Positions 57,771 to 64,000 of a DNA stretch of 64,000 nt are shown here, piece after piece. The DNA is from Pyrrhoderma lamaoense (Eukaryota > Basidiomycota > Agaricomycetes > Hymenochaetales > Hymenochaetaceae), in NCBI GenBank assembly GCA_002794735.1, contig NBAZ01000013.1:1-64000 (forward strand), in the 5' to 3' direction. Positions within the stretch are counted from its first letter, which is position 1. Each line of letters starts with the position of its first letter. Below the pieces are notes generated by a model that was not told the DNA's origin, ran no database searches, and saw only the letters and a program-made list of their open reading frames with translations. Position numbers and translations under genes: made by a program.

Positions 57771-60572
57771 ATGTCTTCGTTACTTCCCCGTCTCCGTGCT
57801 TTTCAGCCTCCACTACCCTGCTTAGATGATGCTCAACATCAGAAACAGAATGGGCAAAGTTCTGAGGAGTACAGTTACGACTCACACAACGAGCATGGTA
57901 AAAGAATGAGCTTAAAAGTACGACCAGAACTGAATATGCTACCTGCAAAATTAGAGGAGCTGCCTATCGATTCTCGGGAGTGTCATCAGCCACTCCAGCC
58001 TCAAATCCGAATGAGACCACACCCAAGAAAGACCCGGCCCTCGAGAAACAGTCAAACAAAGAAAATCTAGAGCCGGACGGTAACAAGTCTAGAGTATCAC
58101 TTATCCTTGGGCTGAACGCGCTCGAAATTGGTATGTGAATATCTATATACGTTTATTGGCGTAATCAGAGGCGTGTTAACCTGATAATCTCCACTGGTAT
58201 AGAAGTGAGTGAAACTGCAAGGCCAAAATCATGCAACATCAATACCAATAAAGATGTTTTGTTATCCGGGAGGCGCCTGAAGCAAGTTTGCGTCCATCAA
58301 TTTCAACTTCTCAAGCCATTTTGTCCTGGTCTCCAAAAAAGGAGGTTTCCGAGACCACAAGCGAGGCCACTTCTTTTGGCACCTCAAAACTTACTATCGA
58401 GTCTTCAGAAGCTTCTCAAGGAGCATCCAGCGCGCAAGGTATACCATCTCCGGGAACATTTGGAGTTCCTTCGCCTCACCTCAATCTCCGGGTAGTTCCC
58501 TGAGACTCTCCTCTCCTCTATTTCATTCCACACCCAAATTAAGAGCGTCGAAGAAATTGGGACACTCTCCTGTCCGCTTAGAGGTGCCCGTGGATGTGCC
58601 TATCTCGATGCACTCCTCCCTACTTCCGTTCGTGTCTTCGGGCTTGAGGGGCCTCACTTACAGTCTGAGTGTCAGAGAGTTAATAGCACCCTTTCCGGGG
58701 TAAATGGAACCGGAGAAAGACAGTATTCCCGAGCACGCTTTAATAACCTTAGTTCTCAATCTTCTCAAAGACACCACCGTCGCAGAAGTGCCGAATGGAA
58801 TGCCCATGCAGCATCTGCCGGTGTGATTGCTGACCCTTCCAAAAGTGCAGAATTCGGTTGGCCCGCAGAGGTGTCTCGTGAGATATTGCGGTTGTCGTTG
58901 GGTAGTTTGGCAGCAGCGCCCAAAGTATATGCATATGATGTTTCGATGTCACCAGATATAGATTCTAGGAGAAATCGAAGAGAGTCGATCACTAAAATTG
59001 GAGAGCCACGTGTTTCCCACGAAAGTAAGAACACAAATTCGTCGGGTCAAATGCGGTCCAAGGACAAAAAACAACATCTCCCCTCTGCATTTCTTCACCA
59101 GCAGCCATCACTACCCATACCCCTGCCCGTGTCCAACGACGGGCACGGCTTTCTCGTCACGCAGCACGCTTCAAACCCCGCGCGCCCAACGTGGCGTTGC
59201 GCAAATCGTCAAAGACGCGATCTCGTCAAGTTATTGATAAAGCCCTGGACACGAAGGCAGACGATCAGAGGGTGTGCGTTCGAGCACGAGTCCTATACGC
59301 CACAGGCGCTCTGGAAGCGCGAACAATGTTGATTGGAGCTCTACGAAGCTGCAGGATTATATCGAGGATGTGGATAAGGAACTCAGCAATTGGAGGCCCA
59401 GCACACCTATTAAGCAATCAGCTTCACATTCATCATATGAAACGGCTGGCTCTTCTTCATTCTTACATGCACCATCGCTATCTGTGATAGCAGCTACACC
59501 TCAAAGCTCTCGCTCTCGCTCTCGTAGGCAGTCAGGTGCGAATTCCGAGTTCGACAGTGATGGGCTTCGGATTCCACCCGTCCCTGCTCTTCCGGAACAA
59601 TCTGAGAAGAGTAAGGGAAAACGTAAGGCAGATGATACAGAAGAGGGAATACTACCGGAAAAGCGAACCTCAAAAACCAAAAAGACTACCTTTGCTGCCG
59701 AGGGAAAACGTACGCCCAATCCTTTTTTCTCTCGCTGACCTTTATTCACGAGCACGTGTATCAAATGTAATATACATCTCATTAGGACCGCACCGTGATT
59801 CGAATGCTTCTTTTGCACCATCTTCTTTCCAGTCATTTCAATCCACAAAAAGCAGAAAACGTGTACGCTTGTCATCTCCGGCGTCAGTCCAAGAGCAGCT
59901 CCATACGACCACACAGAACAACACAACATCAAGTCGTAATAGTAGTGGTCGTTCGGTTATAAGCAATTCCCCTTTCATCCGAACTCAAGCAAAGCTTCCT
60001 TATCTCGTCCACACTCACGAACCTCAATGGGTCGAGTATCTCGAACTACTCGCCCTTTGTCCACTTCTGGTGCATCTACTGGTACGGGAGTAAACCCAGG
60101 ACGTCGATCCTTATCTCAATCTTCTATACCACTATCTGCAATTTTATCTCCTCGAGCACCATCAGTTGATGCAATAAGCATGTTTCATATGCGTGACCCA
60201 CAAAAACCGGTAGCGCGACGTGTAGGGTGGACCCTGCGATTTGCATCACAGGACGATGATGGTTCCCCATATGCAGCTTGGGCATTTTGGTTTGGGTTTT
60301 TAATTCCTATTCTGTGGTGGATTGGTAGCTTTTGGCGAATTCCCGAAACTCGAATGGTGGGAACTGACACAGAGAAAGCAGTGATTGTGGATGATCCGTT
60401 TGTTGAGCGAGGTAAGTTTCAAGAGATTCAATCGAGGTGTATAATGCTTTACACAATCTTAATAACAGAAGCACGAGCTTGGCGTTCTAGATGTCGAATT
60501 GCATCCTGTGTTTTCTTTATAACATATCTTCCGGTTATCGTTTTACTTGCTGTTCTTGTTCCCCAATCCTAG
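57771..60572 (+). pseudogene. Ser-rich protein with C-terminal membrane pair, heavily frameshifted
   Basis: Coding-looking sequence runs almost continuously but in changing frames. Start MSSLLPRLRAFQPPLPC; KKDPALEKQSNKENLEPDGN and SLILGLNALEI near 58030-58130; LSWSPKKEVSETTSEATSFG near 58330; MIADPSKSAEFGWPAEVSRE near 58823; RQVIDKALDTKADDQR near 59230; LQDYIEDVDKELSNWRP near 59350; GKRKADDTEEGILPEKR near 59620; then Ser-rich stretches. The conserved end reads FHMRDPQKPVARRVGWTLRF, AAWAFWFGFLIPILWWIG, an intron, and EARAWRSRCRIASCVFFITY to a TAG at 60570. That end has two hydrophobic segments and resembles a conserved basidiomycete hypothetical protein. At least five frame changes lie outside plausible introns. 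Either a decaying gene or an error-rich stretch; function unknown. Confidence 0.5.
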
Positions 60573-61275
60573 CTAAAATCTCCCTCGTTCCTGCATGTTT
60601 CAAGTTTTCTGATTTTTCATTCACGCCAAGGACAGAAGCGCTTGTGAGCTTATTCTGCTGTTATACCTCGCTTTGACTGGGTTGCTATCTTAACTATTGT
60701 CATTCATTACCAGTGAACACAATGTTCTTTACGTTCTTTTGAGTTATTTTTTTCCGTTTGACACCTGATCAGCCATATCGTTTTAAACTTATCTATTTTA
60801 CCTTCTCTTGTCATCTGCATACCCTTATGTAGTTGTTCTTTGTGTTTTCTCGTGTTGCTTGTGTCTTGTTATCTTCTCAATGTCCCACCCTCACGCTCTA
60901 AAACTTCTCTACCTCTCACACTTAACCGGTGAGCAGCCTTTATGCTTCCTATTCCCATACATGTTTACCGAAATTGAAGATCCTAAAATTATTGAAGAAT
61001 TATGTAAATCTTTGCTGTAGCTATCATATCCATTATTTAATGTTGTGTGTAGTAGTAAAAACGATATAGACTGTGTATGCCCTTATTAGTAGACCTTTTC
61101 GTAGACAGTGAAACTGAAAATTTGATAACAACGACATTCATACTTCGGTAAATTTATATCCGGATCAGTAACATGCAGTCATGTAGCGTACTGTATTACT
61201 AGTGGAACACATAGAGGTCAGATACAACAGATACAAGACAACAAGAAAAATATGTTTTAAGACATATCGAGTCGA
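60573..61275. other. Intergenic between convergent genes
   Basis: Pyrimidine-rich and AT-rich DNA with no supported gene. From about 61190 rightwards it is the downstream flank of EXPERA-3 and part of the inverted duplication. Confidence 0.5.
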
Positions 61276-62100
61276 CTACTGGCTCTTAGATACTGCAACC
61301 TTTCTCGCTATGGTCAATGAACGGGTAAGATCCTTCGCAAGCGCGTAAATGATAAAAGAAGGGATAACTATCCAGAGTCTGAAATACCACAAGCAACAGT
61401 CAATTACATGACCTTCATCATGTCTTGGAAATACGAGTGAAAGCATACCCGTTGGGAATGATCCAGAACCAGAAAAGCGTGTTGAGATCATTATGCCCTA
61501 TTGCACATCCACCGCAATAATATTCTTGTGCCCAATAAAGAATGGTCTTGCTCAGCGTCATCACAGCAGATGCAAATCCAACAAGCGGAGCAGAAGGAGA
61601 GGAAAGTACATGTTGAGAATACAAGTAGTATAAGTTGAGAAGCGTTTCGATGATGTTCATCAAAGCTAGAATATAGAAGTTGAATTGTTGAAGCCGAGCC
61701 AAAGACGAAACACTGAATTTGCTCACATTGGGCATTAGTGAACCCGTCTCCACGATGATATGCATCAACACCATAGATGTAGTCAACCTCCTGGTAAATC
61801 TCATATGGCTTCCAGATCCAGTGTAGATCCCCTCCTTTGAATGACCTAGGTCTATGTATCCGTGCGTATATTGGAATAGATGATTAACTCAGGTCACCTA
61901 TGTGAAATATGCATGTTCTCACCGCATCATACAGTAGCCTACCTGCAAGAGCATGTCATATCAGAAGTGAGTACAAAAAACATACTACTCGTTTTAGATA
62001 AAGCAAGTATGGAACGATGACCACTTACATCCCAGAATATTATTGGGGCGGTTATGAGGAACCAGAGGGATATCCAAGTATGTGATGTTGGGGCAGCCAT
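61276..62100 (-). CDS. EXPERA-domain membrane protein, copy 3 (intact)
   Basis: Same five-exon structure as the 47830 copy, read on the minus strand from 62100 (first exon 62029-62100) to 61276. Encodes a 178-residue protein almost identical to copy 2; the C-terminus is SKSQ instead of SKNQ. Introns differ slightly: intron 3 contains 'ggctcggcttcaacaattcaac' here, against a version with 'cctcgg' and an extra A in copy 2. Retains RSFKGGDLHWIWKPYEIYQE, GVDAYHRGDGFTNAQ and QEYYCGGCAIGHNDLN. Head-to-head with FunK1 copy 8. Both intact copies keep their reading frame while the kinase partners do not, which hints at selection on the EXPERA protein. Confidence 0.86.
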
Positions 62101-62515
62101 TCTTTCTTATACAATAGATGAAGATAGGTGAAGACAGATTGGCCTAGTCGTCCTTGGTGGGAGAAATTGAATGCACATGAGACGTGGGTAAATGATGGCT
62201 CACATCTAGACACAGAATCACATGTATGAAATCTTTTTGCATACGTGAAACAAGAGAAAAGTCTAGTCGAAGATATTGCTCTTATCTTGCTTCCCAATTT
62301 TCAGCATTCAAGTAGTTATCATAGCAATGTATGAGAATTACAATGCACACGGTAAGTGTACTTCGGCTTACTTCCCAACTCTGGACTCTGATTTTGTTCC
62401 ATATCACGCAGTGACAGCAGTGACACGACGCGAACAGTCGCGTTACGCATGTGACTAATATTCCGTTCGCGCGTTTCTTAACTCTGTAACTCTGAAATAA
62501 ACCACTACTTCTGCA
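62101..62515. promoter_or_regulatory. Divergent intergenic between EXPERA-3 and FunK1-8
   Basis: Inverted equivalent of 47406-47829, about 415 bp. It retains the 'cgcgaacagtcgcgttacgc' block near 62429. Differences include a short deletion near 62238 and 'tttcagcattcaag' in place of 'cttgagtgctaag'. Inferred bidirectional promoter. Confidence 0.5.
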
Positions 62516-64000
62516 ATGGCAGTCAACAAAAGCTCCGCTCGTCGAGGCCTGTCAAAACCAAAAAATAAAAAGGGGAAGGGGAAGGCCACTATGGGTACTT
62601 ACAAAAGGTTAGGAGTATCGAATGCTTCAATTCTCAGTGTGGGGGCTGATTATCAAGTTCAGTGAAGCAAATTCACCTGCGGGCTCTAGGTCCAAAATGC
62701 AAGCTAAGGGAAAAGGAAGGGCCGTTCACAACGAGACACCCGACGTCCTTGTATCTTTCTCTTTGCCACCCCTGGGTGTGAAAGCTGTAAATCACACTCG
62801 AGAAACTGCTCCAGATCATTCGCCGAAAGTAGTCAAGGATACACAAGCGAAACAGAGAGATGGTAAAGGCACCAAGATCACGTCTTATACGTTGGACACA
62901 TATACGAGGAAATCGTATGGCATACTGATGGCGAAGTTGCGCAGGGATCGATGGAATACTTCTTTGAGCATATTCTGCCTCCCATCAAACCCGGTTTCAA
63001 TATCGACCAAATATTTGAACGTTGTGTCGAAAACAAAACTCTGGTTAAAAGCAGACTCACAAATTCATACTCCTGGAAATGCTTTCCATCACGCACTAAT
63101 CGCCGCAATGGCTCGAAATCCATACTGAAAGGCTCACACATTGTGAAACTATTCGATTCAATAACAAAGGCCGCTATGGAGAAGAATGTAGCCCCAACAA
63201 ACTTGAAAACTACGTGTTCTGCTTATGCAGGAAAGAGCGAAGATATATGGTCAATGAGAGATAGCAGATTCCATCCTGAAGTTCACTTGTTTCTCAATAT
63301 CCCCGGTGACAGTTATCCAAAGAAGTACAACGGGAAACACTGGTACAATTCTGCTTTCAGCCTCTTTTTTGTGAAGGAATTATCCAGCGTTTATAATGAA
63401 TTTTATGTAAGTTCTTACTCCCTGGCCTAGTATGACTCTGACAGTCATAATCTACAGAATGTAGATCAGATACTATATAGTATGCATCATTGCATGGCCA
63501 TCGATCCAGGTCGCCGATTCGCGCTTGGAGCAACCATCGAAGGACGGCAGATGAGGTTGTGGCATTATAATCGAGGTATAGTCATATGCAGCAAGGAATT
63601 TGATATTGACTCTGTAAGATCTATGTTTTTATGAGTCGCATTCTCTAACAAGGAATATAGGACCCAAGAACGATGATCAAAGTTGTTCTTTCCCTCGTGT
63701 TTGCGGATAAGGCTGATTTAGGATGGGATCCGACAGTCGTTGCAGAATATGATGGTAAGCAACGGCTGTTTGAATTCGAGGTTGACGGGAGGTATTACAA
63801 ATCAAGTACGGAAAATATAATAGCGGAGACGAGGGTAGATGATGTATATACTTCTGCGACTCGGATATTCAAAGCGTTTACGGTTGATGATCAGGAGGAG
63901 AAGAATCCGGTGGTGATCAAGGACTACTGGCCTCCAGATGATTTTGAAACGGAGGATGTGATATGGCAGAAGATTCTGGAGGATATTCGTGATGAAGAGG
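62516..64000 (+). CDS. FunK1 fungal-type protein kinase, copy 8 (cut by window end)
   Basis: Starts at 62516 (MAVNKSSARRGLSKPK) and runs off the window within exon 4. Exon 1 and most of exon 2 match copies 1 and 6. Two frame problems: an extra G in the run at 62641-62645 at the start of exon 2, and a missing C near 62877 (after RDGKGTK). After that the frame is good: SMEYFFEHILPPIKPGFNID, KHWYNSAFSLFFVKE, then exon 3 (CMAIDPGRRFALGATIEGRQ, with Arg-Arg kept but Cys changed to Gly) and exon 4 with LGWDPTVVAEYDGKQRLFEF and VVIKDYWPPDDFETEDV. At the edge ILEDIRDEE is intact, unlike copy 6. Catalytic loop and C-lobe lie beyond the window. Confidence 0.85.

Larger units (their letters stand above)
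61190..64000 (-). repeat. Inverted duplication, right arm
   Basis: Inverted counterpart of about 45930-48745. It runs to the window edge, so the arm is at least 2.8 kb. The breakpoint at the left is just beyond 'tattactagtg' at about 61192-61203; the flanking sequence beyond it does not match the other arm. Confidence 0.85.

Noticed and set aside
1..64000. CRISPR array or bacterial operon structure
   Set aside because: No regularly spaced direct repeats; spliced introns and the gene set show fungal nuclear DNA.

Overview
This is nuclear DNA from a filamentous basidiomycete, most likely an Agaricomycete. Genes carry many short GT-AG introns (about 45-100 bp) and very small exons (13, 21, 23 and 24 nt). 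The gene set is fungal: V-ATPase proteolipid, Msp1-type AAA ATPase, a GH20 hexosaminidase, a fungal LEA-2 membrane protein, a WDR7-like WD40 protein, EXPERA proteins and a large set of FunK1 (fungal-type) protein kinases. The species cannot be fixed from the sequence alone.

Layout. 1-2.0 kb: a clean seven-exon V-ATPase subunit c gene. 3.3-9.3 kb: FunK1 copy 1, a truncated EXPERA gene next to it in divergent orientation, and a FunK1 relic. 9.3-15.6 kb: mostly unassigned DNA around a secreted protein with two tandem cysteine-containing units. 15.6-33.3 kb: single-copy genes, comprising a Ser/Gln-rich protein, Msp1, a degraded membrane protein, a LEA-2 membrane protein, a one-TM protein, a coiled-coil protein and, divergent from the last, a WDR7-like gene. 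33.4-54.6 kb: a repeat-rich block with four more FunK1 copies, a FunK1 relic, one intact EXPERA gene, two LTR-like elements and a MITE-like element. 54.8-60.6 kb: GH20 hexosaminidase and a heavily frameshifted membrane protein. 61.2-64 kb: a second intact EXPERA gene divergent from a FunK1 copy that runs off the window; this block is an inverted copy of 45.9-48.7 kb.

The most notable feature is a repeated divergent module, FunK1 kinase <- about 400 bp shared intergenic -> EXPERA membrane protein. It is present three times (about 6.5, 47.6 and 62.3 kb), two of them as arms of a large inverted duplication. All full-length FunK1 copies share a seven-exon plan: N-terminal domain in exon 2, kinase N-lobe in exon 4, HRD loop in exon 5, C-lobe in exon 6, basic tail with an ITRSM motif in exon 7. 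Almost every copy has at least one single-base frameshift. Copy 7 (51.0-54.0 kb) is the only one whose kinase core reads through without a break.

Single-base frameshifts, several at short homopolymers, also affect single-copy genes (Msp1, the secreted protein, the one-TM protein), while the VMA3, EXPERA, GH20 and LEA-2 genes are clean. Some of these breaks may therefore be assembly errors rather than true decay. I found no tRNA, rRNA or CRISPR.
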